A stretch of DNA of 64,000 bases from Tanypteryx hageni (Eukaryota > Arthropoda > Insecta > Odonata > Petaluridae): positions 129,972,470 to 130,036,469 of the forward strand of contig CM054114.1 of NCBI GenBank assembly GCA_028673005.1, given 5' to 3'. Both the position numbers and the translations under genes were made by a program. This document shows, piece after piece, positions 36,700 through 47,650 of this stretch; position 1 is the first letter of the stretch; each line of letters begins with the position of its first letter. Under the pieces are notes generated by a model. It did no database searches, had not been told where the DNA came from, and saw nothing but the letters and a program-made list of their open reading frames with translations.

Positions 36700-39340
36700 G
36701 ATAGACACTTCTTGCTATTATTTCCTGCATTGACACATTTTAAACGGACATACAGAACAACTCTTTACTTACTTTTTGATACTTTCTATCTGATGTTTTT
36801 CATTGGCGAGAAATTGCCGTAAAATAAAAATAGCATAACATTAGGAACTGAAAAATGTTTTCCATCCTTGCAGAGATTTTCGGATTCTTTTATTTTGGAA
36901 TATCCATTACGGCCGCAAATATTCTACGCGCATTTCGAGAATCTCCCGTGGTTTCTCATACAAATTTCACTCGCGCTTATCCACAGTGCCCTCTTACGGG
37001 AGACTCCCTCACCGCCGAGATTTCAATAACCTCGAATCGTCCAACTCTCGCTTTACTACCAAATGCCAATCTCTCAGATGAGTGGGAAAAAGAGGCGCTT
37101 CCCGCTTACTTCCCATAAGACGGAAAAGGGTTTGGATGGAGAAAGGGGAGTGGCATGAAGGGAAGTAAAATAGGAAGGCATAAAAGTGGGCGGAGAGGTG
37201 TGAAGGAGATAGCCGATGAAGATGAGGAAGGGGAGATTTGTAAGGAAAGAATAACCGTTTCCACGAACGTTCTCGTGGGAAGAAAAGAATAAGAAGAATG
37301 CCTGGGTGGTTTTTCCTCTTTTCTAGAAAAGGCGGACGGGAATTTGCCCTGGTGAATGGTCAGACAGGCATGGCGGTCAGAAAGTTGGCTGCTAAACGGT
37401 TTGTAAAAGTGGGGTATAATTTTAGTTCTTTGAAAATGTATGTGGTAAAGGGGTTTTATGCTTTTGACACGCTAATTTCCTTTGGTGAGCTCTTAATTAC
37501 AATTCTCCACTGAGCTGTCAAGTCAAAATCAATTGCGTATAGCAATTGATTCGTGCGTTACGTAGCACACTTAATTATAGTGTGTAATGCAAAAAAGTAT
37601 TCCTGTTACATCCTCAAGCTGGCATCTTTTCCATCTCCATTCTCCACAAAGGCGGTGTTATATTAAATGGCATTTCGGCATCTTCGGCATTCATGTTCGT
37701 CTTTTGGTAATTATACAGACAATTCAATTTACCTTTAGGCACGGAGAAAAGTTGATGTGGTTAGAGGGCAAGATCCTTACACGTGTGAACTGACCCGAGG
37801 CGTAAATAAATTTGTATTTCAATTATCGAGAAAGTAAACGTATTTTTTAAAAGCATAACCTAAATATTTGGCCTAATTTGGAATTTAAATTTCCTCGGCA
37901 GAGTAAAACTCATCGTATGTACTAAAAACGGAAGACCTAACCACAGTGAATATGTTTTTTAGTTTTCAAATCCTCGAGAAATTATTCCAATTTTCAAACA
38001 ACAAATTAAATCCTGGGCTTAATAGATTACACGTTTTCCAATAAAAAAATGAAATTAATTTGAGCGCTTTTTTCAAATCTCTTCTTTTCGCTTTGTCCGT
38101 CCGTCTATGTCGGTGAGCAAAATTTTGAAGCACCGAGAAGAGCTGGGCAGCTAAGATTTTTTATATAGTTTTGACTGGTGACAGAAATGAATTCTATTGA
38201 TTTTGGAGTCCGTTCGTCTGTCCGTTTGCCTTATAGGAGGATTAAAAGAAATCCTTTATGTACTATGTATACGGGTACGTTACTATCGTTTCCTGTACAA
38301 TGATACAACAATAAAAGCGAAGCGTAAATATGTTCAATTTACTTTAGAAAAGGGATAAAGATCATATTAAAATTGCTTAACTGTGGTGAGGTATTTACGC
38401 GAACATTAAGAAAAGCGCTTTTGGAATCTGCTTTTACAGTTATTTTTTGACTTGTTGGCTGTATTGATGCATCTATGGGTCATTTATCATAACGATTAAA
38501 AATATAATTTTCAGTTCGTCGAGCATTTATTACCTACCTTGTATAATTAGCGGCCATTTAAATTATATTATTCATGCGCATGGACAGAAAGACGGACGGA
38601 CGGGCTAATTACGATGCCTGGTTTGTATTAAATGTAAATACTGTTGAGAGAATGAAACGGAGCACTGGGCTAGATTGTTTAATCTACGATAATGTCTATA
38701 GGCACCGAGAGATGCGATAGGAGAAGAGGCTGCTGCTGCAGTGACGACCTTATCTACACCTCTTTTTAGCGTCTCCAGGGCGACGGCGGAGTCATTTGTT
38801 TTTCACTCTTGGAAACTTAACTCATTTAACCGGCTGAGATCTAATCTCTTCGATGATAAGCGGACTTCAGAATGTTTTCAAGCCTGTAGGAGGTCGTCTA
38901 TCAACGGAGTTAGTGGCTTTTTGAAGCGTCGTGGACGATTTGGACTCTCTCCTTCCTCTTTCTATCTCGATGGCTGTGTTGTTTATATTTAGTAGCAGCG
39001 GGAGAGATAAGGAGATCCGACGATAGGTGAAGCCAAGGTAACTCGGATGAAAAAAATGGCGTTTTTCCGATAAAATTGCGGAGGGAGCCGCAATACACTT
39101 AATCAACGGATCTCAACTTTTCTCGGCTATGTGCCAAAAGTAAGTTTACCAGGAGTTTTTAGCCTTATTCTTCGCGCGTGCTTTTGAAAATCTATGACGT
39201 ATCGGGAAAATCCGAGGCATACTGAAGAGAAACGAGTATTTTATTTGACTACTTATGAAAAAAATTACGTGACGAATGTTGATGAAATTAAATGAAAAAT
39301 TAAACACCTGGATGAGACACCTGACAAAAAATTTAAATTA
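36700..39340. other. No recognised gene; scattered GTCCGTCC islets
   Basis: GTCCGTCCGTC at about 38096-38106, CCGTTCGTCTGTCCG at 38210-38224 and GACGGACGGACGG at 38590-38602 belong to the dispersed islets. Frames at 36855-37118, 37298-37513 and 38741-38992 have no recognisable protein features. GATCTCAACTTTTCTCGGCT at about 39110 is weakly hAT-like. Confidence 0.4.
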
Positions 39341-39349
39341 TTTTAGAAT

Positions 39350-39450
39350 GTTAGCTTTGATGGTTAAAGCCTCTACCCTGAAAGTTGGAGACCCGGGTAC
39401 GATTCCCTGCGAAGTACAGGATTTCTTCATCTAAAATAAAATTAAAATTA
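39350..39450 (+). mobile_element. SINE-like fragment with B box
   Basis: TTAGCTTTGATGGTTAAAGC resembles a worn A box region and GGGTACGATTCCC (39395-39407) is a good B box. An A/T-rich tail with AAAATAAAATTAAAATT follows. It is consistent with a tRNA-derived SINE, although the body is short. Confidence 0.5.
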
Positions 39451-39879
39451 AAAATCCAAGCCATGCTAATAAAGCAAAATATAATTTAAATATGTAGAAC
39501 GATCAACTGTATAATATTAGTGTACAACCTACTTACTTGGCCTGTGAAGGGTATGGTCGTATTTGAGGTCGCGAGTTCCTCGGCGGACCGGATTGGAGTT
39601 TACATCGATGTTTACTCAAGAGATCATGTTTGATTTTCAAAATGAAAATAAAGTTTTAAACATATTTAAGCGTCAAAACTTTAACAAGAAAAGTATGGCA
39701 GTACTAAGAAACACAACCAAAACATACTAGCCATTTGTCAAAATCCACACGCCCACAATTTATTTCCTGATGGGTTGGGCTCTACTCGCCACTGTCCTTT
39801 TTTTTTAACTCGCCCGAGAGTATTTCTGGAGCCCTGAGGTATGGTAACAATTGTGATAGGAATACACAAAATTATCACT

Positions 39880-39945
39880 ATTTAATATCATAGGCCACAT
39901 CTTCGTCAAAGTTTCGTGGGCCGCATAAAATGTTCTTTCGCGCCG
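39880..39945. mobile_element. hAT right-part relic
   Basis: GTGGGCCGCATAAAATGTTC at 39917-39936 matches GCGGGCCGCATAAAGCGTTC in the hAT at 13415-13741. It is broken off just before a LINE fragment begins. Confidence 0.5.
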
Positions 39946-39946
39946 G

Positions 39947-40250
39947 ATGCTGATCGTAGGCTACACGTCCCCGATAAACATCTTAAAAAAACTATTAATA
40001 TATCAGGCAATCATTCGCCCAGTAATGATATATTTCTCTCCTCTATGGAGTTATACCAGAAAAGCTAATTTTAATAAAAATGAACAAATTATGAAAAGAG
40101 TAATCAAGAAAGACAAATTATATAGGCCCAAAAATGCACATAGAGAAACAAACATCCTACGATAGAGGAATTAATCACAGAATCCACAAAGAACTTTTAT
40201 GATAAACTTCAAAACTGTAACGACGTCAATATATTTATAAATGCATCAAG
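39947..40250 (+). pseudogene. LINE (jockey/CR1-like) reverse transcriptase C-terminal relic
   Basis: Translation from 39947 gives ...KLLIYQAIIRPVMIYFSPLW..., the conserved region after the RT catalytic core in jockey-type LINEs (usual form L.Y..LIRP...Y..P.W). HRETNIL follows near 40140. A stop at 40163-40165 is bypassed by a -1 shift to the frame IEELITESTKNFYDKLQN, which is the next conserved stretch in these proteins. So this is a decayed copy with at least one frameshift, truncated at both ends. The RT catalytic YADD box, the endonuclease and the 3' tail are absent. Confidence 0.8.
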
Positions 40251-40283
40251 GAGAAACAATGTAAAGAGTAAAATGCATGTGAT

Positions 40284-40578
40284 CAGGGGCAGTCTGATGT
40301 ATTTTGGCGCCCCGGGCGAGAAACCGCTCCAGCGCTCCTTCCGTAAAGTTGTGTGAAGATATTTTAAAAACTAGTTCATTTATTCATTGGTCCGTGAAAT
40401 AATTGATAGTGAAAAGGAAAATTAATTCATCTAGATTCCTGCCTGTTCTGCCATATAAATTAGTATTTAACACTTATTCATTCGTAAGTAAGGTATAGAT
40501 GGGTGATATAGCTAGCGCCCCCAATACTTGGGCTCCCCGGGCATCCGCCGGGCTTGTCCATAGCTCGGGCTGGCCCTG
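40284..40578. mobile_element. Non-autonomous hAT element with 7/8 TSD
   Basis: It starts CAGGGGCAGTCTGATGTATT and ends AGCTCGGGCTGGCCCTG, imperfect inverted termini. The flanks CATGTGAT and CATGCGAT differ at one base. GGCGCCCCGGGCGA near the left end has a counterpart GCTCCCCGGGCATCCGCCGG near the right. It is 295 bp with no transposase. The minus-strand frame across it is incidental. Confidence 0.85.
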
Positions 40579-41246
40579 CATGCGATATCCCTGAAAGGGA
40601 TGACGTCAATCGTAAAATCGTGATGTTCTGATTTAGCGTTGCATTATAAGAGTACAGCTTGTATCTTAACTCCTTAAACAAAGACATTTTGACTTGATGG
40701 AAGACGCTAAAATGGATAGGATATTCCATCATACTGAGTACATTTTATCGAAAAGACAGTTTATGCATTATGAATGGAAGTATTTTCGTACAGTCCTATA
40801 ATCAATCGACGATGGTTTCAGTGAAGCGGAAAAGTCCTCACAATTAAATAATAATTCAGATTTTAAAGTTAATATTATTTTATTCAATACAAGCTAAGAC
40901 AATCGACCTTTGACATATGTTAATAGTTATTGACCTAAAAAATTACGACCTATAACGAATTTTTAATGCAAAAAAATAATCTAATGTAATGAATTCATGT
41001 AGAAATTAGAAGCTATGTGCCATCCCTGTATTGTGCTAAAAATTAAAACAAAAAATTTAGAAAGTTAATAATTTGAAGGGCATGGGTATGTAAAACGCCT
41101 GAAATAGACCAATACTCTAGCAATTTCTTCATTTCCTTTCCTTGAGCTAAGTCAAGCATATTACTTCAACCTTTATAGACAAAAAAGAAATAATTTCTCA
41201 CCCTTTGATTTGTTTCAACGAAATAAAATTGTCACCGGGTTTTTGG

Positions 41247-41292
41247 GGGTTTATTAAAAAATATCCTCTTATGCGTTCGGTTTGCCCGTCCG
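41247..41292 (-). repeat. Dispersed CGAACGCATAAG-type repeat
   Basis: The reverse complement reads GACGGGCAAACCGAACGCAT then AAGAGGATATTTTTTAATAA, matching the unit at 11041-11084. Confidence 0.6.
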
Positions 41293-41299
41293 TCTATCT

Positions 41300-43000
41300 G
41301 ATGCTATAACTACTTCTAAACGAAAGTAGCCAGAGACCTTGTTTTTTCGCCAAACAATCCAGTGTTCCGTCCCGTTGTACAAGTTTTCTTGAGGAAGTTC
41401 TTGTGGCCAGCAGAATAAGGGGGTAAAACTTTCGTTTAAACTTCCTTATTTGATAAAAGTTTTGCTTTGAAAATTCTTCTTCCAAGTTATATTACATTAA
41501 ATTTATAGCATTATCTCAGGCTTATCATACTAGAATACATACATTATAACAGGCTGTATGAACAATTTAAATAAAACTGCCATTTACTGTTTGCTTCAGT
41601 TGCTCTTCCGTTATTTGAATATTTAAAAAATGAATTGTTCGTGCTTGGAAACCGCACTTTTTCGATTGATCTAACTTGAACGCAGTAAAAAAAAATTTTG
41701 CGCTCCGCGTAGCCGTTTTGATTCTCTAAAGCATCACAAGATTGGATGGAAAATGGCGGAAACCTCTCGAGAAAATGGCGCCTGGAGAAGAGGAAGAAGA
41801 GGGCGAAATGATATATTCGTTTGGGGGAGCGGATGCGTCGTAAAAAATAATAAAGCTATCGGATAGCCATAAATTGCATCGCTTTTACCGTTTTCGACGG
41901 CCAATAAAATAAATTACCCGACTTTTTGCAGGGAAAGTGCCCCCATCGGAGGAGAGAGCGCGGTCATGCATTTATGAGGACCGATTCCATTTCGAGGTTT
42001 TTATTGGCCCCAGGAATATTAACCAGGGTCGTATCAATCAAAATGTTAAAAAAAATGAGGCCGACTAAAATCGATAAGTTGCGAGTAATTTTATGAAATT
42101 AATATCTAACGACGACGTCAGGAGAGTACAGGCGCTAATTGAAAGAAGAAGTAGTAATCATAAACAGAACATTTAAATTAATTTTTTTTTGCGATGAACA
42201 GAGCCGAGCAATTGAGTTTGATGGCAGTAATGAAATTGGCAAAATAAATGCTTAAAATCGAATTAAAAATAAATATTCACGTATCTTTGATAGTCATAAA
42301 AAGTTATGGAGAATCATATGCACATTCCGGCTACCAGGCAGCCGTCATCAGTGGTTTTCACTGATGGCGAATTTGAAAATCTGATACCTGCAAGTGCCAA
42401 TGATGACGGACGGACAGACGGTTTTTCTGATGTTCATATCTATTTCATAACATTCCTGCTGCTGTAGGAAATGGACTATTTTGTTAGTTTGATGCTAAGG
42501 ATATATATTTTGAATTTGTCTTTAACCATAACGTGAACTCGTTAATTCTCTGTTTACAGCAGTATTGAGGAATTTTATTTTAAACCACTGCGATAGAAGA
42601 GTGGAGTAATTTCTTTCTGTAAAACTGACTGAATATATTTAATATTACGTTAACATTTTAATTTATAGGAGTATATTTTTTCGTCAATTTTAAACCTAAT
42701 TCAAAACTATTTATAAAATTTTGTTTTGAAAATAAATGGTAAACTTACATACGAGTGAAGTTCACTATTAGTCAGTGAACATACCCAAAAATATACTAGA
42801 ACGTTTGAGCGACATAATTCCCAGCCACACTCGTGGAAAATTAAATTTATTTTTAGTTAAATTTCAGGAAGCAAATCAATAAGATGTATAAACTAGCTAT
42901 GCTTCGTTCTCTGGTCTTAAAAGATACACCGAAAACGGTTTTTAAAATAGGAGCAACATTTGTTGACGCAATATGAAAAAACTGATGTGGGCAACACATG
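41300..43000. other. No recognised gene
   Basis: AT-rich. CATCAGTGGTTTTCACTGATG at about 42347-42367 is a short hairpin and GACGGACGGACAGACGG at 42405-42421 is one of the dispersed islets. No credible coding frame. Confidence 0.4.
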
Positions 43001-43005
43001 ACTTT

Positions 43006-43179
43006 GCTGGTGGAGGTTTTCGGGTTTCGCTGCGTTGGTGGCATTTCTGGCTCTCGACGTTTCGCAGACATTGCAGTCTGCATCTTCTGCATCTCCTGAA
43101 GATGCAGACTGCAATGTCTGCGAAACGTCGAGAGCCAGAAATGCCGCGAACGTAGCGAAACCCGAAAACCTCCACCAGC
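43006..43179. mobile_element. Near-perfect 82-bp-arm palindrome
   Basis: Left arm 43006-43087 and right arm 43098-43179 are inverted copies matching at about 79 of 82 bases, separated by a 10-base centre. The differences cluster in GCTGCGTTGGTGGC versus GCTACGTTCGCGGC. High identity suggests a recent inverted duplication or foldback insertion. Several open frames on both strands traverse it and are by-products of the symmetric sequence. The right arm plus centre hold a hammerhead-like core, while the mirrored minus-strand version has CAGAAGA in place of CTGAAGA. Confidence 0.9.
43092..43133 (+). ncRNA. Hammerhead-ribozyme-like motif (minimal, type I layout)
   Basis: The order on the plus strand is TCTC, CTGAAGA, T, GCAGAC, TGCAAT, GTCTGC, GAAA, CGTC, GAGA. 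TCTC/GAGA gives helix I, GCAGAC/GTCTGC helix II, and ACGT a self-complementary helix III. The predicted cleavage triplet is the canonical GTC, with the cut after 43129. The single T after CTGAAGA is also present in the motif at 24937-24977. Such small hammerheads with palindromic helix III are described in Penelope-like elements and probably act as dimers. Activity is inferred, not shown. Confidence 0.6.
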
Positions 43180-43220
43180 ATTCAGCAACGCTGCGAAAGC
43201 CTTCAACTCAAACACTTTGA

Positions 43221-43826
43221 CTTTTTCCATATTTATAAGACAAATTACATGTTGTTAGCTTTGAGATCGTTGTCAATATTTACTTCCGGTTGACAATTAA
43301 GAAAAGAAAAAGGAGCGTTACTAAGACGTAACTAAGCGTCAATTGTTAACAGTCTTCGGTAGGTGGCTTGGTGGTGGCAGCTAAAAATAAAAGATATCTC
43401 TTAGACAATGCATTATATGGAAAAATGTATCAGACAAAGGTTGTAGAAAATAAAATTTCTACAACTTTTATTCCAGTACATCTTTACATTTATCAAATAA
43501 TAAAGCAAATATTTCAAAATAACGGATAAGTGACTAGAGTAAACACCCACTTCCGGTGGACCGATTTTTACCAAAAACTAATCAGATCTTCTAACTTTTA
43601 TAAAAATGTTAAATATAAAATTCTGCGTTGACCTAATTAAAAGTTTTTGAGTTAGAGCGCCCATAAAAATCTATCACATACAGACCGACAGACAGACACA
43701 CATACATCATCGCGAAACTAGTCAGAACGTGTTCAGAGAACCTTAAAACATGTATTACCGTTGAAATCTTGAGTTCGATTTTTTTCATGAAAACAGTACT
43801 TTCTCATACTACGTATATGGAGAAAG
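43221..43826 (-). mobile_element. MITE-like element, ACTTTCTCCATA family, copy B
   Basis: It is bounded by CTTTTTCCATATTTATAAG on the left and TATATGGAGAAAG on the right. Its reverse complement aligns with 31494-32274 through most of its length, including GGCGCTCTAACTCAAAAACTT and CCATATAATGCATTGT. A (GACAGACAGACACACATACA)-like islet near 43684-43704 replaces the GTCTGTGTCTATGTG of copy A. CTTTCTCATACTACGTATAT just inside the right end makes a subterminal hairpin with GGAGAAAG. Confidence 0.75.
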
Positions 43827-44067
43827 TAATAGCGTTTTAATTACTCCAGTTATTAAAAAAATATTTTTAACTTGCTATCTATAATCATTTGCTCAAAAAC
43901 TTAATTTAAAAATTTTGATGGCACCACCTGCCACTCATCAATTTTTCCAAAACATTTCTTTGGAAGCGTAGTAACTGGCATCATAGATCACATACAACCT
44001 GTAAATTTCGGTCTTATATATTTTACTGTTTACATGCTATTGTAATTTAATTGATTGCACAGACATG

Positions 44068-44107
44068 CGGACCGACGGACAAAGCAAAAACATATGCGCA
44101 TTTATAA
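44068..44107 (+). repeat. Dispersed GACGGACAAA...CATA repeat
   Basis: CCGACGGACAAAGCAAAAAC then ATATGCGCATTTATAAAAT is a diverged copy of the unit at 11041-11084. Confidence 0.5.
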
Positions 44108-44469
44108 AATAAAAAGTGCTAAAATCGCTCATAGGTCCGTCTGTGAAAAGAGCGATAGAAATAAAGACGGTCACTCCCTCTGTAGGACAAGTCAGGGATC
44201 AACTTTTACGAACGCCAGTGAAGAGTTAAGGGATTAAAAACAGTCGAAATGATTTTATCGTTCAACCCAGTTGGGTTGGTAGACATGGGGACGAATGAGA
44301 CGAAAAACCCCGCGTTAAGAGAGTCTCCATAAATCCGTCGCTTCGCTGATTTGCCGTGGATTAGACATCCAAAGGGTATTTGGAGATTTGGTATAAGAGG
44401 GATTCTTGTAGGGCGGCGATGAGGGAAGCACTGAGATGGCATCTCTGGTGGTGTGGGGAAGAGGACGAA

Positions 44470-44612
44470 AGGGAGAGGGTGGGAGGGAGAGGATTGGAGG
44501 GAGAGGATGGAAGGGAGAGGATGGGAGGGAGAGGATGGGAGGGAGAGGATAGGAGGGAGAGGATGGGAGAGCGAAGAGGAGAGGGAGAGGATGGGAGAGA
44601 GGGTAAATGGAT
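44470..44612 (+). repeat. Purine minisatellite, ~16-bp unit
   Basis: About eight tandem variants of GAGGATGGGAGGGAGA. The plus-strand frame across it encodes a periodic Gly/Glu/Arg peptide, and the minus-strand frame a Ser/Leu/Pro peptide. Neither is a gene. Confidence 0.9.
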
Positions 44613-44869
44613 AATTGTACGATGTAGGCCCACTCGAGGGGTTGGAGGGATTCGTTGTTTTGCTCTTCCTAAGGGTCAGGCCTATTCGCTTAAAATGATC
44701 GGCTGAGGGAAGGAGGGGAGTGAGGGATAAGGGGCTGGACCGTGTTCCAGGTCCCCTTAATTGACCCGTGAGGGAGTCTTATTGGGAGGGAGAATACCCT
44801 GGATACGGGGAAGATAAACGAGGGGTCTTGTTGTGTGTTACTCTCTATGAGATATCTGCTCCTGCTGAA

Positions 44870-45830
44870 TCTCTCTTTTTTAACCCTTCACCTCCATCTC
44901 TCTTTATCTATCTTTTTCCTTATCCCTCTATCCTCATCTCGCTCTGTATCCATCTTTATCTATCCATACCTCTCTTCCATATCTTAACCTTCTCTGTCTC
45001 TTTTTCACTCTCTTCCCTCCTCTCTCTCTCTCTGTCTATCCACCTTTCACTCTCTTCCCTCATTTCTCTGCCTATTCTCCATTATCTCTCCCCTCTTCAC
45101 CTCCTCCCTTTCTCCTTTTTCCTCTCTTTCTCTTCCTAACCTCCACCCTCGCCTCCTTATCACCTCCTCGCTCATTCTCTCCACTGTCTTCCTCTCCATC
45201 GCAACTCTCTCTCTCTCAGCTATCTTCACATCTCCTCTCTCAATCATTTTCTGTCCTTCCCTCTCCCTTCATCTCCTACTCCCACACCACTGTCCCGCCT
45301 CATGCATTTCTCCTCCCCGTTATATCATCTCTTCCTAACTCTTCTCTCTTAGATTCTGCTTCTTTCAACTCATTTCTCTCTCTCTGATTTGTATCGTTTT
45401 TTTCAGTAGCCATTATCTCTTTCGTGTCTTTCGCTGCTTTTATAAATTTATATTTGTCACCGAGTCTCAATTTTTATTTTTCTGCGATTGATTTTTCATA
45501 TAATCTTTTTTCTCATCTACCTCCGCTTAAGTCGTTTTTATGCCATATATTTTCCTCGGCATTTCCTTCTTTATCTTCCTTTCTCATCTGAATTTGTTTC
45601 TACTCTCTTTTTCGTTTTTTTCTCTAATCCCTTTTCTTCGTATTCATCGTTCTACGTTTTTTATCTGGTCCTATCTATTCATTTTGACTAATCTTTCTCT
45701 TTTCTTGCTTTTATTCATCTCATTTCCTTCGTCTTATATAAATATTTCATTTAAGAAACATTCCATTTCTCTTTTATTAATATTTAACATCTTTGTTGTT
45801 TTTCCTTATTCAAAATTCTTAGTTTAAGGT
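44870..45830 (+). repeat. Pyrimidine-rich (CTCTCT/TATCC) low-complexity tract
   Basis: C/T-dominated DNA, densest at 44870-45420 with TCTCTCTCTC and CTATCCATC words, fading into T-rich sequence to about 45830. Frames in it are Ser/Leu/Phe-rich and compositional. Confidence 0.8.
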
Positions 45831-46104
45831 AACTCTAAATTTAGTTGTGACTGTCACGACACGATTGTAACATTTTTTAAAATTCCTTAAAAAATATTCG
45901 GTCTCGAGTCTTGGGACGCCTCTTTTCCACAAAAAGTCCACGACAAACGGCGCGAGTCGTTATAATGTTGTAATTTAAAATGGAGAAATAGGAGATCCGA
46001 ACTCACAATTTGAAGGGACGCTTTATAAAAAAACTAATTTTAGTTTTTGCTGTGGTTCGAAAAATAAAAATTTCATTTCATCCAGAAATGCATATCCTTT
46101 AAAG

Positions 46105-46400
46105 CAGGGGTGCCCACGAAGGGTTTTTATGCGGCCCGCGAAGCTGTGGTTGTCCAAAAAAATTGAACACACAGAAATTGAAAATGAAAATTTTGATAAT
46201 AAAACTTTTAATACTGAAATGTTAACCATAAAAACCTAATTAGACGTGATTTTTACTATATATGGCCTTAGAACATATAGATAACTTCCGATTTAATCTC
46301 TAATCCGGCCCGCCGCAGAATTGGCAACTGTCAATGCGGCCTGCCGAAGGATTTGGAACCACCGATGCGGCCCGCCAGTAAAAAAAAGTGGGCATCACTG
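46105..46400. mobile_element. Non-autonomous hAT element with 7/8 TSD
   Basis: The termini are CAGGGGTGCCCACGAAGG and GTGGGCATCACTG. The flanks CTTTAAAG and CTTAAAAG differ at one base, with the central TA present in the left copy. GCGGCCCGCGAAGC near the left end and three GCGGCC(C/T)GCC words near the right end are typical subterminal repeats of this family. Related to 35992-36601. No transposase. Confidence 0.88.
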
Positions 46401-46409
46401 CTTAAAAGA

Positions 46410-47500
46410 ATCTAAACAGTGCAATTTAAAATTCCTTGGCTACCGTCTATATAGTTGTAAGAGTTCGCCCCTCTTAAATTATTCTCTATTCTCGCATTTA
46501 CAAATTAAATAAACAGGTAGATCCATTGAAGTGATAAATAAATAAAAAATAAAGATAGATAAATACTCCAGTTAAAGTTTAATGCTGAAACGCGACCATT
46601 ATGGTACTTATAATGCTTAATCGTGCATTATATTTAAATAATAATTAATTTAGTTCACTTTAAATTAACTGTTTCAATCTGTTATTTGTTTTAATAGATT
46701 ATTCGATCGCGTATCTAGTCTACCTCTTTCCATTTTCTTACTCTCCCCCTTTTCACAGTTTTCACTAATTTTCTCTCTCTCTTCCTTTCCTCACTTTCTT
46801 CAACATTTTCACTCGTCGTACATCTCTCACACTCTCTTTCTCTTAACTTAATGTTGTATGCATATCGCGCAGTTCGTAACTTTCGCCACCTTCAAAACTC
46901 TGTGAGGATTATATGGCATAAAGTTAATTTAAACCCTTTCCCTTCGGTGGTGCACCATAGCCCTTTTAGATTTTGCATTCATTTGCTTCCTAAATTGACT
47001 TTTATTAGGGTTCTAAATGAATTCAATAGATACAGTTATTGATCTCTTATTAAGAATAGAATAAAACCGGAAAGCTGTATCTTTAATATCTATTTTTCTA
47101 AGTTTAAAGAAAACTTCGCAAGAGATGAAACTTATACGGTTTTTTGGAATAAAATAAAAACGATAAATTTCGGTTTAATGTATTTCACGACTTAATTTAT
47201 GGAATAACTTGAGATGGTGAAAGCGTCGAAATGAGATGGGTTATCCGTATTAATAATGATGGTTACGAGTTAGCAGATGTGTAAAAACGAGAGGTAAAAT
47301 ATAAACAAAACACTCGTGCGATAAATTGTTCGAATATTCTTTAATTTGCATTCTTTAATTGTGGTTAAAAGGTCGTTTGTCCCTTCAGACAGATCCACTT
47401 TTAATATGACATTTCATGAACCTCTTTCATGAAATCTGGATTTGCTCGGAAGATCTTGTTCTTCATTTTTTATTCCCATTGTATGAGGAGATGATTATCA
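46410..47500. other. No recognised gene
   Basis: Mixed AT-rich sequence with a CT-rich segment at about 46730-46840. No conserved frame. Confidence 0.4.
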
Positions 47501-47510
47501 TAGCAATAGG

Positions 47511-47650
47511 CAGTGCCGTAACTGGGGCGGGGCAAGCGGGGCATCTTCCCCGGGCGCAACTAAGTAAGAGAAAATAATTTTTTGAAGAAGGGGACGGGTC
47601 ACATATTTAGTAGTTTGTCTTGGCCGCTAAAATAGCAAATTACGGCGCTG
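47511..47650. mobile_element. Short hAT MITE with perfect 8-bp TSD
   Basis: A 140-bp element that starts CAGTGCCGTAACTGGGGCGG and ends AAATTACGGCGCTG. It is flanked on both sides by GCAATAGG (47503-47510 and 47651-47658). GGGGCAAGCGGGGCATCTTC and CCCGGGCGC near the left end are GC-rich against the AT-rich surroundings. No coding capacity. Confidence 0.95.

Noticed and set aside
39538..39660. Possible SINE head after GGCCTGTGAAGGGTATGG
   Set aside because: GAGGTCGCGAGTTCCTCGG only vaguely resembles a B box and no repeat partner was found in the window.
42322..42351. Possible third hammerhead on the minus strand (CTGATGA-CGGCT...AGCCG-GAAT)
   Set aside because: GAAT replaces GAAA, helix I pairs poorly, and the cleavage triplet is unclear. 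At best a decayed copy.
43070..43100. Mirror hammerhead on the minus strand of the palindrome
   Set aside because: The core reads CAGAAGA instead of CTGAAGA and helix I does not pair, so the symmetric copy lacks the essential core.
42853..43230. 125-codon minus frame and several overlapping frames
   Set aside because: They read through the 82-bp palindrome on both strands, so their similarity to one another is due to the inverted repeat.
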